This document shows, in pieces, positions 26,128-33,672 of a stretch of DNA of 64,000 nt (positions are counted from its first letter, which is position 1; every line of letters starts with the position of its first letter). The translations under genes were made by a program, and so were the position numbers. The stretch comes from Actinomyces bovis (GTDB lineage: Bacteria > Actinomycetota > Actinomycetes > Actinomycetales > Actinomycetaceae): positions 248,001 to 312,000 of the forward strand of contig NZ_UAPQ01000001.1 of the NCBI RefSeq assembly GCF_900444995.1, in the 5' to 3' direction. The notes beneath the pieces are model-generated. The model saw only the letters and a program-made list of their open reading frames with translations. It had not been told where the DNA came from and did no database searches.

Positions 26128-26691
26128 TCAGGCGCTGGCAGGGTCTACTGACCAGCCGGGGCGACGGCGGGGTTGGCCGGTCTGCGGCTTGGCCTCTTGG
26201 GCAGGCTGTGTAACCGGTTCGGCCATGCGGGCGGCGAGGACCTCACGTCCTGAGCGGATTTGCTCGGCGATCCGTCCCACTTCCTCGTATAGGCCTGCTA
26301 GGGAGCGTTCAGCGTATTGGTCCGCACCTTGACGCAGTTCCGTGGCTTTGGCCTCGGCGGCGGCGACGATCTCATCTGCGCGTTCCACAGCCAGGCGGGT
26401 GATGTTCTCCGCGGAGACCAACCGCTCGGCCTCCTCGTGGGCACGGCGCAGGATTTTGTCTGAGTCGGCTCGCCCTTGGGCCAGCACGGAGTCTGCGTCA
26501 GCTAGGACTGCACCGGCGCGGCGCACTGAGGTTGGTACGGCACGGCGAGCTTTTTCAACCAGCTCAAGGGCCTGGTCGCGGTTGACCAGGGCGGAGGAAC
26601 TCATAGGCATATTGCGTGCGGTAACGAGCAGTTCCTCCAGCTCGTCGAGGATCTGGATGAGGTCTTCACCGGAGGTCGCGCTGGTGGGCAT
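26128..26691 (-). CDS. SepIVA-like DivIVA-family septation protein
   Basis: This 187-residue protein starts with DLIQILDELEELLVTARNMPMSSSALVNRDQALELVEKAR, which resembles the N-terminal domain of mycobacterial SepIVA (Rv2927c). An Ala/Glu-rich coiled coil follows (about 75-150) and a Pro/Gln tail. The gene lies in the same place as sepIVA, next to DUF177 and rnc. SepIVA is needed for septum and envelope growth. AGGAAG precedes the ATG. The function is inferred from the family and gene order. Confidence 0.78.
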   Translation of the reverse strand: MPTSATSGEDLIQILDELEELLVTARNMPMSSSALVNRDQALELVEKARRAVPTSVRRAGAVLADADSVLAQGRADSDKILRRAHEEAERLVSAENITRLAVERADEIVAAAEAKATELRQGADQYAERSLAGLYEEVGRIAEQIRSGREVLAARMAEPVTQPAQEAKPQTGQPRRRPGWSVDPASA

Positions 26692-26755
26692 CGGTGGCTT
26701 CCTATCGTCGTGCAGTGGGCTGATGGTTTGGTGGCACCAGGCGGGCCGTCAGGGT

Positions 26756-27241
26756 TTAGTTCCCTCCGAGGGCTGAGCGCAGAGCTGCGGCCACGGTGGG
26801 GGTGACAAATTTGGTTATATCCGCCCCGAAGCGGACTGCGTCTTTGACCAGGCTGGAGGAGACGTGTGCGTAGGTGGGCGATGCCGCCAGAAACAGGGTC
26901 TCCGGGCCGCCGATCTCACGGTTGAGCAGGGCCATTGGGGCCTCGGCGTCCAGGTCTGTGCCAGAGCGCAGCCCTTTGATTATGGCCCGGGCACCCACCT
27001 GTTCGCAGTATGAGGCGAGCAGTCCGGGAGTCAGGTCTACGCTGGCGCCTTCGATGCCCGCCAGGCTCTCGCGAGCCAGGCGCAAGCGAGTTTCGACGTC
27101 GAAGAGCTGATGCCCGGTTTTGGCGGTGTTTTGGCCGATTGCTAGCACCACTTGGTCAAAGGAGCCCAGGGCGCGGCGGACGATATCCACGTGTCCCAAG
27201 GTGATCGGATCAAAGCTCCCGGGGTACACAGCCAAGCTCAT
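26756..27241 (-). CDS. coaD: Phosphopantetheine adenylyltransferase
   Basis: This 161-residue enzyme makes dephospho-CoA from phosphopantetheine and ATP. The nucleotidyl-transferase motif YPGSFDPITLGHVDIV is at the N-terminus; IIKGLRSGTDLDAEAPMALLNREI and YAHVSSSLVKD are conserved family regions. The frame is open far upstream to 27670, but the ATG at 27241 gives the exact family length. It heads the coaD-to-mutM block. Confidence 0.96.
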   Translation of the reverse strand: MSLAVYPGSFDPITLGHVDIVRRALGSFDQVVLAIGQNTAKTGHQLFDVETRLRLARESLAGIEGASVDLTPGLLASYCEQVGARAIIKGLRSGTDLDAEAPMALLNREIGGPETLFLAASPTYAHVSSSLVKDAVRFGADITKFVTPTVAAALRSALGGN

Positions 27242-27550
27242 GGCTTCACCGTAGCGGGCGCTCACGAGCCTGCGGGGACGCGCGCCGGGAGGTCTGTACT
27301 TGGTTGCCGACGCCGCAGCCACGCGCTGATGTTGCCCGGGTATGTATCCGGGAGGGCTGGTAACCGCTTCGCTGAGGACAGGTCGAGTGGGCGGTGCGAG
27401 TACTGGCTTAGCGTGAGTTGACCGAAGACCCGATTTGTCTTGGTGGTGGGTGCCGAAATCTTCCTTGGAAGTCCTCAAAGCAGATTCGAATCTGCGCAGC
27501 CAGGCATCGTGCACCCTGCGGCCATCTTTACGCTGCTGACAAGCATCTGC
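27242..27550. other. Divergent gap between coaD and the trp leader
   Basis: No convincing gene is visible. The one notable element is a perfect 16-bp palindrome, GCAGATTCGAATCTGC (27480-27495), of unknown role. The coaD promoter is presumably here. Confidence 0.4.
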
Positions 27551-27580
27551 TTGCCTCCGGGCGCGGAGGCGGCCTAGTAT
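27551..27580 (+). promoter_or_regulatory. trp leader promoter
   Basis: TTGCCT (27551-27556) and TAGTAT (27575-27580) are separated by 18 bases. Transcription would begin at about 27587-27588, exactly the GTG of the leader peptide, so the leader would be translated without a 5' UTR, as is common in actinobacteria. Confidence 0.6.
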
Positions 27581-27587
27581 CGGCAGC

Positions 27588-27623
27588 GTGTTCAAGACGA
27601 CTTGCAGCTGGTGGCCCGCCTGA
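27588..27623 (+). CDS. trpL: trp operon leader peptide MFKTTCSWWPA
   Basis: This 11-codon ORF starts at a GTG and carries two consecutive Trp codons (TGG TGG, 27609-27614) just before its TGA. Ribosome stalling at these codons when charged tRNA-Trp is scarce is the known sensor of trp attenuators. It probably has no Shine-Dalgarno site because the message likely begins at the GTG. Confidence 0.75.
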   Translation: MFKTTCSWWPA

Positions 27624-27701
27624 AGGCGAGCCAGTATCAAGTCGTCATAACCACCTGTTCCGGCTCGCACCTCATCCCGAGGCAGCGGGCCGGTTGTTTA
27701 T
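27608..27701 (+). promoter_or_regulatory. trp attenuator (four-segment leader RNA)
   Basis: Segment 1:2 is CTGG...CGCC (27608-27620) with GGCG...CCAG (27625-27634) and overlaps the Trp codons. Antiterminator 2:3 is GCGAGCC (27626-27632) with GGCTCGC (27662-27668), a perfect 7 bp. Terminator 3:4 is CCGGCTCGC (27660-27668) with GCGGGCCGG (27685-27693), 9 bp with one U-G pair, plus an inner CCTC/GAGG stem, followed by TTGTTTAT. A ribosome stalled at the Trp codons frees segment 2, and trpB is transcribed. Confidence 0.75.
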
Positions 27702-27745
27702 CCGGCGGGCCCGCAGTCAAGGGAATCCACTCGAAAGTCCCTCCC

Positions 27746-29125
27746 ATGAGCAACCAGACCACTGACGCCCCCGAGCTCAAACTCCGTGACACTCTGATCA
27801 GCGCGTACTTCGGCCAGTACGGTGGCCAATACGTGCCCGACCGCCTCCTACCAGTGCTCGATGAGCTGGAGCGGGCCTACGTGGACGCCGTCGCCGACCC
27901 GGACTTCCTGGCCGAGTTGGACCGCCTGCAGAGCGAATATTTGGGCCGCCCCACCCCCATCACTGAATGCGCCAACCTGCCCTTAGCCGGTCACGGACGT
28001 GGCCAGGCCCGCATCTTCCTAAAGCGTGAGGACTTGGTCCACGGCGGCGCCCATAAAGGCAACCAGGTGTTGGCGCAGGCTCTGATCGCTAAGCGCATGG
28101 GCAAGACTCGCCTGGTGGCTGAGACTGGCGCGGGACAGCACGGCACTGCCACCGCCATGGTGGCTGCCCTAATGGGCATGCAGTGCACGATCTATATGGG
28201 GGCGACCGATGTGGCCCGCCAACAACCCAATGTGCGCCGGATGCGCCTGATGGGGGCCACCGTGGTGCCGGTGACCAATGAGGACGGCGGCTCCATGTCC
28301 AACGCAATCGACATTGCCTTGGGTGACTGGGTGGAGAACCTTTCCACCACTCACTACCTATTGGGCTCGGCTTGTGGCCCGCACCCCTTCCCCACTCTGG
28401 TTAGGGAGTTTCAGTCGGTGATTTCTCGGGAGTCGCGCGCCCAGATGTTGGAGCGCACCGGGCGACTGCCGGATTACGTGGTGGCGGCTGTGGGCGGGGG
28501 TTCTAACGCTATTGGGGCTTTTGCGGAGTATCTCAAGGATGAGCCGGGCAACGCGGAGGTGGGGCTGATTGGTGTGGAGCCGGCGGGTGAGGGTCTGGAT
28601 ACTTCCCGCCATGGGGCCCCGCTGAACCGGGGTGTGGTGGGTGTGCTGCATGGCTCACGCTCCTATGTTTTGCGTTCTTCTGACGGCGACCTGGGGGAGT
28701 CTTTCTCCGTGTCTGCGGGCTTGGACTACCCCGGCGTCGGGCCGGAGCATGCGTACCTCATGGACACTGGCCGAGCCACTTATGTGGGTGCCGATGACAA
28801 TGCGGCGCTGCAAGCTTTCCGGCTGCTGGCCCGCTATGAGGGGATCATTCCGGCTTTGGAGTCTTCGCACGCCTTGGCGCATGCGCTGCGTATGGCGGAG
28901 GAGTTGGAGGGGCAGGAGTTGGCTGAGCCGGTCAATATTCTGGTGAACTTGTCTGGCCGGGGCGATAAGGATATGGAGTATGTGCAGAACGTGCTGGGCG
29001 AGTTGATGTTCGCTGATCCTGCTCAGGTGCCCACGCAGGGGCTGCGGATTTCGGAGATTTTGCGGATGATGACGGCGGAGTCCAACGCTCGTGAAGTGGG
29101 GCGTTCTGTGGCGCATCATGGCTGA
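27746..29125 (+). CDS. trpB: Tryptophan synthase beta chain
   Basis: This 459-residue PLP enzyme joins indole and serine to make tryptophan. The PLP lysine is Lys104 in LVHGGAHKGNQV. Conserved parts include ETGAGQHGTATA, GGGSNAIG (phosphate loop) and ALESSHALAHAL. The HGGAHK-NQVL pattern and LMGA region look like the enterobacterial/Corynebacterium branch rather than the usual actinobacterial HTGxHKINN form. The residue after Lys104 is Gly, where E. coli has Thr. A ~35-residue C-terminal extension is present. The ATG at 27746 is chosen over 27602, which lies inside the attenuator. No trpA is nearby. Confidence 0.94.
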   Translation: MSNQTTDAPELKLRDTLISAYFGQYGGQYVPDRLLPVLDELERAYVDAVADPDFLAELDRLQSEYLGRPTPITECANLPLAGHGRGQARIFLKREDLVHGGAHKGNQVLAQALIAKRMGKTRLVAETGAGQHGTATAMVAALMGMQCTIYMGATDVARQQPNVRRMRLMGATVVPVTNEDGGSMSNAIDIALGDWVENLSTTHYLLGSACGPHPFPTLVREFQSVISRESRAQMLERTGRLPDYVVAAVGGGSNAIGAFAEYLKDEPGNAEVGLIGVEPAGEGLDTSRHGAPLNRGVVGVLHGSRSYVLRSSDGDLGESFSVSAGLDYPGVGPEHAYLMDTGRATYVGADDNAALQAFRLLARYEGIIPALESSHALAHALRMAEELEGQELAEPVNILVNLSGRGDKDMEYVQNVLGELMFADPAQVPTQGLRISEILRMMTAESNAREVGRSVAHHG

Positions 29126-29180
29126 GGTTTAGACCATCGGCTGGTTACCGGCTGCGGGGGTGCTGCCGTAGGCTCTGCGC

Positions 29181-29759
29181 ATGACCAGGATCGTGGCGGG
29201 CGACGTGGGCGGGCGACGCATTGAGGTTCCTCGCACCGGTACTCGCCCGACCTCTGAGCGGGTGCGCGAGGCTCTGTTTGGTCGCCTGGAGCACTATGGC
29301 GTGGTGGCTGGGGCGCGCGTATTGGATTTGTGCGCGGGCTCTGGGGCCTTGGGCTTGGAGGCTGCCAGCCGGGGGGCTACGGATGTGACTCTGGTGGATT
29401 CTGCTCGCGCGGCCACGCAGGTCTGTGAGACCAATGTGAGGGCTTTGGGACTGCGTGGGGTGCGGGTGGTAACCGCTAAGGCGGCGGCTTTTCTGGCGGG
29501 GGTGGCTGGCGCCGGGGTGGATTTGGTGCTGCTGGATCCTCCCTATGACCTGCCGGAGGCGGAGCTAGCGGGCATATTGGAGCCACTGGTGCGTGAGGAG
29601 GACCCCTGGCTGGCCGATGGCGCAGTGGTCGTGGTGGAGCGTTCCGCCCGCTCCCCTGAGCCTAATTGGCCCGAGGGCCTGCGCCGCTTCAGCGAGAAAC
29701 GCTACGGCGAGACGCGTATCTGGTTCGCTGAGACCGACCCCGGCGACGACGCGGCCTAA
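29181..29759 (+). CDS. rsmD: 16S rRNA (guanine966-N2)-methyltransferase
   Basis: This 192-residue SAM-dependent enzyme has the N-terminal IVAGDVGGRRIEVP and RPTSERVREALF regions, SAM motif I VLDLCAGSGALGLEAASRGA, and the catalytic LLDPPYDLP. It modifies G966 in the 30S subunit. In actinobacteria it normally sits between recG and coaD in the same direction; here it is on the opposite strand. Its TAA overlaps the next ATG. Confidence 0.94.
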   Translation: MTRIVAGDVGGRRIEVPRTGTRPTSERVREALFGRLEHYGVVAGARVLDLCAGSGALGLEAASRGATDVTLVDSARAATQVCETNVRALGLRGVRVVTAKAAAFLAGVAGAGVDLVLLDPPYDLPEAELAGILEPLVREEDPWLADGAVVVVERSARSPEPNWPEGLRRFSEKRYGETRIWFAETDPGDDAA

Positions 29760-29956
29760 TGCGCTACATAGGGTCCGTAGCTAAAGCCCTCCTGATTGGC
29801 ATCATTGGTGGAGCAGTTACTTTTGCTGTAGTAACGATGCTTAACTTAGAAAGTTCAAATGGAGGCAAGTTTAATGCCAGCTGGCCATCTGCGATAATTG
29901 TTGGCGCTATTCTAACTCTCTTCGTCTACCTACAAAATAGAGACAGAAGGCAGTAG
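29759..29956 (+). CDS. Small AT-rich two-helix membrane protein, unknown
   Basis: This 65-residue protein was not recognised. Two hydrophobic helices (about 7-27 and 44-60) flank a short polar loop (LESSNGGKFNASWPS), ending with NRDRRQ. The ATG shares a base with the rsmD stop. Base use is very unlike its neighbours: the line 29821-29880 has 22 G/C of 60, against roughly 60-65% around it. It ends 48 bases before the recG-tail repeat. It looks recently acquired. A role such as toxin, immunity or phage-like small protein is possible, but nothing proves one. Confidence 0.6.
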   Translation: MRYIGSVAKALLIGIIGGAVTFAVVTMLNLESSNGGKFNASWPSAIIVGAILTLFVYLQNRDRRQ

Positions 29957-30004
29957 CGGACATAATCACCGGAAGCGCGCAGCGCCACCGCCATCCACGC
30001 CCCC

Positions 30005-30044
30005 CTCAGGAGCGCTCCAGGCAGACCTGGGGCTCCTCATCGAG
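30005..30044. repeat. recG 3'-end repeat, left copy
   Basis: These 40 bases match 36243-36282 at 36 positions in the same orientation; all four differences are transitions and the first 17 bases are identical. On the minus strand it codes LDEEPQVCLERS and a stop, the tail of RecG (LDEESQAYLERS). The tauE stop codon lies at its inner edge. Confidence 0.9.
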
Positions 30045-30819
30045 CTGATAATTGCCCCAGCACAGGCAAGAGGCTGGCAACACTCACAGCTAGGAGCAGC
30101 ACTCCGAAGGCCGTTGTCAGCGTGGAGGACGAGACCCGGCGTGTTATAGGCCCGCCCACCAGCCCACCACACATTGAAGCCACAGCGAAAACCAGCACTA
30201 CTGGCCAGTCAATGCTCACTGGCGTGCCCACCCGTGCAGTCAGCCCTGCCGCAGCCGCCATGATCATGACCACCAGTGAGGTACCAGAGGCCTCCTTGAT
30301 CCTGAAGCCCAGAGCCAACACCAGCATCGGGACCACTATGAAGCCTCCACCCACACCGAAGAAACCAGTTAAGAGCCCGCAAGCGCTTGCCGCCAGCACG
30401 ATAACGCCCGCTCCTCGTCGCCGCTGTTCCTCATGCTCCTGCCGGGGCATACGTGCCGTCACGCAGCCCCGCCACAGCATGAGCAGGCCGATCACCAGCA
30501 GCATGGCGCTGAACAGCACCATGAGCAAAACTCCGTCAAGGCGCACCGAGATCCGCGTAGCAATAACCGAACCAAGCGTGCTCAGTGCCCCAAATAGCAA
30601 GCCGTCACGCCAGCACACCCGGTGGTCGCGCATAGCGGGCCACAAAGCCGCCAAAGCCGTAAGGGTCACTATCACTAGGCTTCCAGCTGCGGCGTCATGC
30701 GCTGACTGGCCTAGCACATGGGTCAGGACCGGCACTGAAAGAATGCCTCCGCCAGCTCCGAGGGCCCCCACAACCACCCCGATCAGTAGCCCGGCAGCAA
30801 CCGCCGTCATCAGCTCCAC
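30037..30819 (-). CDS. TauE/SafE family sulfite/sulfonate exporter
   Basis: This 260-residue, very hydrophobic protein has about eight helices in two homologous halves, each starting with a Gly-rich turn (GALGAGGGILSVPVL and GFFGVGGGFIVVPML), typical of the TauE/SafE family. It moves anions such as sulfite across the membrane. The GTG at 30819 is chosen for its AAAGGGCGG site; 30846 is possible and would overlap the maturase end. Next to a sulfatase it may export or import sulfur oxyanions. Its stop codon lies within the left recG-tail repeat. Confidence 0.88.
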   Translation of the reverse strand: MELMTAVAAGLLIGVVVGALGAGGGILSVPVLTHVLGQSAHDAAAGSLVIVTLTALAALWPAMRDHRVCWRDGLLFGALSTLGSVIATRISVRLDGVLLMVLFSAMLLVIGLLMLWRGCVTARMPRQEHEEQRRRGAGVIVLAASACGLLTGFFGVGGGFIVVPMLVLALGFRIKEASGTSLVVMIMAAAAGLTARVGTPVSIDWPVVLVFAVASMCGGLVGGPITRRVSSSTLTTAFGVLLLAVSVASLLPVLGQLSAR

Positions 30820-30838
30820 AAAACCGCCCTTTCTAGCC

Positions 30839-32122
30839 TCAGCCACGCAAGGCTGAGCGCACTGCCGGGTCCATCACCTGTGCGGGAGCCCGGTTTGCCC
30901 GTACCAGCTGCGCCATCGCCCCCAGGTCCGCCAGCGCGTGGGCGTAGAAACGCGAATATCCCGCACACAGATAGCTGTGCCCCGGCTCACCGTCGATAGA
31001 ATTAGTAAATCTATCTTTGGGGCATCCACCCCAGCACAGACGTAGGAACGGGCAGCGGCAGCACTGCTTGGTCAGTTCCCACTGCTTTTTACGAGCGAAG
31101 CGACGCATCCGCAAGCTGTCCACAAGTTCGTCAAACGGCGCGTGCTCAATGCTGCCCAGAAGCCAATCCGGTTCCACCCAGTGGTCACAGGTATAGACAT
31201 CGCCATTGAACTCCAAGGCGAGGTTATTGCCGCACTGTGGAGCGTGGACACAGCTGGAGTAGATGCCAAATAGGGAGGACAGAGCGGCATCAAAGTCCTG
31301 CACAAACACGGTCCCTACATCACGGACTACCCACTCATCAAATACTGCAGATAGGAAGTTCCCGTAGCGCTCAGGGAGCACTGAACGTGAGGTCGTGCTC
31401 CGCCCCACCTGGCGGTACAACAGGCGGGTGCCGTCCTGCCCCCTCCAACCAGCCTCCGCGGCCTCCAGATTGCGCTGGGAAACCCGCTCTACGATGGGAA
31501 TGAATTGGATGAAGTGCGCCCCCAGACTGTCGCGTAGGTAGCGATAGACCTCCACGCCGTGGTCCTGATTGGCGGCGTGAACCGTGCACAGCACATTGCA
31601 CCTCACCCCGGCGCGTTGCAAGTGCTCCCAGCCACGCACCACTAGCTCATGGGTGCCACGTCCAGCACGGTTCACCCGGTAGACGTCATGGAGTTCCTGC
31701 GGGCCATCCACCGAGACTCCCACCAGAAAGTCCTCTTGGCGCAAGAACTGTGCCCAGCGCTCATCAATTAGAGTGCCGTTGGTTTGCAAGGCGTGCCCCA
31801 CCTGCTGGGCTGGACGCCGCAGCTCCTCGCATAGTTCAACTACTTTGCGGAAGAAGTCCAGGCCGCGCAGGGTGGGCTCACCCCCTTGCCACAGCATCGT
31901 CACCTCGCCGTCAGGGCTGGCCTCTAGGAAACGCTGAATGTAGAGCCGCAGCGTTTCCTCGCTCATGAGTTGGCGCGGGACGTCGTACAACAACTCTTTG
32001 CTCAGGAAAAAGCAGTATTGGCAGTCCAGGTTGCAGCCGGCACCTGTTGGCTTGGCGATGACGGTCATGGGCGGTGTCCGACGTTGCCGGGCACCGCCCA
32101 GGCTGGGCGGGTTCACCGGCAT
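30839..32122 (-). CDS. Anaerobic sulfatase-maturating radical SAM enzyme
   Basis: This 427-residue protein has the radical SAM cluster motif C30-NLD-C34-QY-C37 and the C-terminal cysteine-rich SPASM region (CVHAPQCGNN..., CDHWVEP, CCRCPFLRLCWGGCPKDRF) that holds two further iron-sulfur clusters. It oxidises the active-site Cys of sulfatases to formylglycine without oxygen. Its likely target is encoded 4 bases upstream. The start at 32122 follows the sulfatase stop; 32068 (MTVIAKPTGAGC) is an alternative. Confidence 0.93.
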   Translation of the reverse strand: MPVNPPSLGGARQRRTPPMTVIAKPTGAGCNLDCQYCFFLSKELLYDVPRQLMSEETLRLYIQRFLEASPDGEVTMLWQGGEPTLRGLDFFRKVVELCEELRRPAQQVGHALQTNGTLIDERWAQFLRQEDFLVGVSVDGPQELHDVYRVNRAGRGTHELVVRGWEHLQRAGVRCNVLCTVHAANQDHGVEVYRYLRDSLGAHFIQFIPIVERVSQRNLEAAEAGWRGQDGTRLLYRQVGRSTTSRSVLPERYGNFLSAVFDEWVVRDVGTVFVQDFDAALSSLFGIYSSCVHAPQCGNNLALEFNGDVYTCDHWVEPDWLLGSIEHAPFDELVDSLRMRRFARKKQWELTKQCCRCPFLRLCWGGCPKDRFTNSIDGEPGHSYLCAGYSRFYAHALADLGAMAQLVRANRAPAQVMDPAVRSALRG

Positions 32123-32126
32123 GTGG

Positions 32127-33599
32127 TCAGCCGACCATCTTGTCTACGCCGTCCATCGACTTCTCCCCCAGCACATAGGTGCGGGCGTCGTCGTAACCAT
32201 CTCGGGGCGGGTGCACCTGCCCCCGACCGCGCACGTCTCGGTGATAGGCACGCTCAGTGTCAGTCTCGTGGTCGCGGAACCACTCGTGCAACTCATCGGA
32301 GAGCTCACGCACCAGGGCGGCCCGGGACGGCAGATCCACCAGGTTTTCCCGTTCTTGAGGATCTGTCACCAAGTCATAGAGTTCACGCGGCCCGTCATAG
32401 CGGTCAATGAACTTGTAGGCCCCCTTGCGGATCATGCGGCCGCCACCGTATTCGTCATAAACCACCACAGCTTCCTCCGCCTCCGCCTCGCCCCGCAGCA
32501 GCCCAGCCACCGAGCCTGCCCCACGCAGCGGGTCTGGTTCCACGCTTACCCCGGCCAACTCACAGAGTGTGTCAAAAAAACTGCAGGCAGATACGCACTG
32601 CTCCACCACTCGGCTCTCCTTCTGCCCCGGCAAGGAGATCAGACAAGGGACCCGCACTGAGTTTTCCCAAAAGTTCAAGGGATAAGTCCCGTTGCCCTTG
32701 CCCCACAGGCCATGGTGCCCACAACTAAAACCATTGTCTGCCATATAGACAATCACCGTGTCCTCAGCAAGGCAGTGCTGCTCCAGCGCGTCGAGCAGTG
32801 TGCGCACAGCCCGGTCCACCCCGGTTAGGGAAGCTGCGTAGCCCCGCAGACTCGGGACCGGATCTGCGAAGGCCGCAGCAAAATCGTCATAGGTCTTAGT
32901 CCAAGGGTGAGGCTCTTCTCGAGGCACCGAGGGGAACTGTGTGTCCGCGTACAGATCGGTCAACTCCGCCGGATGATTGTTGAGCCAGGGCGAATGCGGC
33001 GCAGTGAAATTGACCTGCAGGTAGAAGGGCGGGGCGGCGCCGTCAGGCTTGGCACGCGAGGCGATTTCAGCGAGCATCTGGCAGGCTTCTTCGGCGACGG
33101 CGTCGGTGAAGTAGCGAGGTTCCTCAGCTTCCTGCCCGTCAGAGTCCCAGATAGGGGCGTTGTAGTAGGGGCCGCCACCGTAGCGGTGGGCGTACCACAG
33201 GTCGAAGCCGGGGGCAGATTGCTGCGAGGTGCCCACATGCCACTTGCCAGACATGGCGGTGACATAGCCTGCTTCATGCAGGACCTCTGGCAGGGTCGCC
33301 ATTCCCTCCAGGAAGGTTTGCTCACGGTCGTCAGGGTGTCGGCCTCCCACCAGCCAGTCGTGAACGCCATGAGCAGAGGGCATGTACCCGGTCATGAGGG
33401 AGGCGCGCGCCGGAGAGCACACGGGCGAGGCGCAGTAGTAGTTCTCAAAGACTGTGGCGTGCTCGGTGATCTCATCAAGGGTGGGGGTGATGAGCTCAGG
33501 CCAGTGGCGACTAGTCGCCCAGGGCCCTTGGTCATCAGTGAGCACGACGAGGAAGGAAGGTCGGGTCTGGCCCGTCTGGTTGTTCTCGGTCATGGACAT
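32127..33599 (-). CDS. Cys-type sulfatase
   Basis: This 490-residue arylsulfatase-family hydrolase has the metal-site Asp pair in VVLTDDQG, the formylglycine motif C61-SPAR-A, GKWHVG and VIYMADNGFSCGHHGLWGKG. It has no clear signal peptide from the ATG at 33599, so it probably acts in the cytoplasm on imported sulfated sugars. The in-frame region up to 33782 overlaps the divergent LacI gene and is not used. It forms an operon with the maturase and exporter. Confidence 0.93.
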   Translation of the reverse strand: MSMTENNQTGQTRPSFLVVLTDDQGPWATSRHWPELITPTLDEITEHATVFENYYCASPVCSPARASLMTGYMPSAHGVHDWLVGGRHPDDREQTFLEGMATLPEVLHEAGYVTAMSGKWHVGTSQQSAPGFDLWYAHRYGGGPYYNAPIWDSDGQEAEEPRYFTDAVAEEACQMLAEIASRAKPDGAAPPFYLQVNFTAPHSPWLNNHPAELTDLYADTQFPSVPREEPHPWTKTYDDFAAAFADPVPSLRGYAASLTGVDRAVRTLLDALEQHCLAEDTVIVYMADNGFSCGHHGLWGKGNGTYPLNFWENSVRVPCLISLPGQKESRVVEQCVSACSFFDTLCELAGVSVEPDPLRGAGSVAGLLRGEAEAEEAVVVYDEYGGGRMIRKGAYKFIDRYDGPRELYDLVTDPQERENLVDLPSRAALVRELSDELHEWFRDHETDTERAYHRDVRGRGQVHPPRDGYDDARTYVLGEKSMDGVDKMVG

Positions 33600-33672
33600 A
33601 TTCGTGGCTCCGAGTCTGGTCTTAGTAGCGTGGGTACGATGACGGTAAACGGACAGCTGGGAAAGGTCAGGC

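Noticed and set aside
27480-27495. tRNA gene suggested by the TTCGAAT loop
   Set aside because: No anticodon arm, D arm or matching acceptor strand could be found around it.
27242-27670. N-terminal extension of coaD
   Set aside because: CoaD has its family start at 27241; the upstream open frame is accidental and opposite the trp promoter.
27418-27765. 115-codon plus-strand frame across the trp leader
   Set aside because: It would cover the attenuator and end inside trpB; no ribosome site and no recognisable protein.
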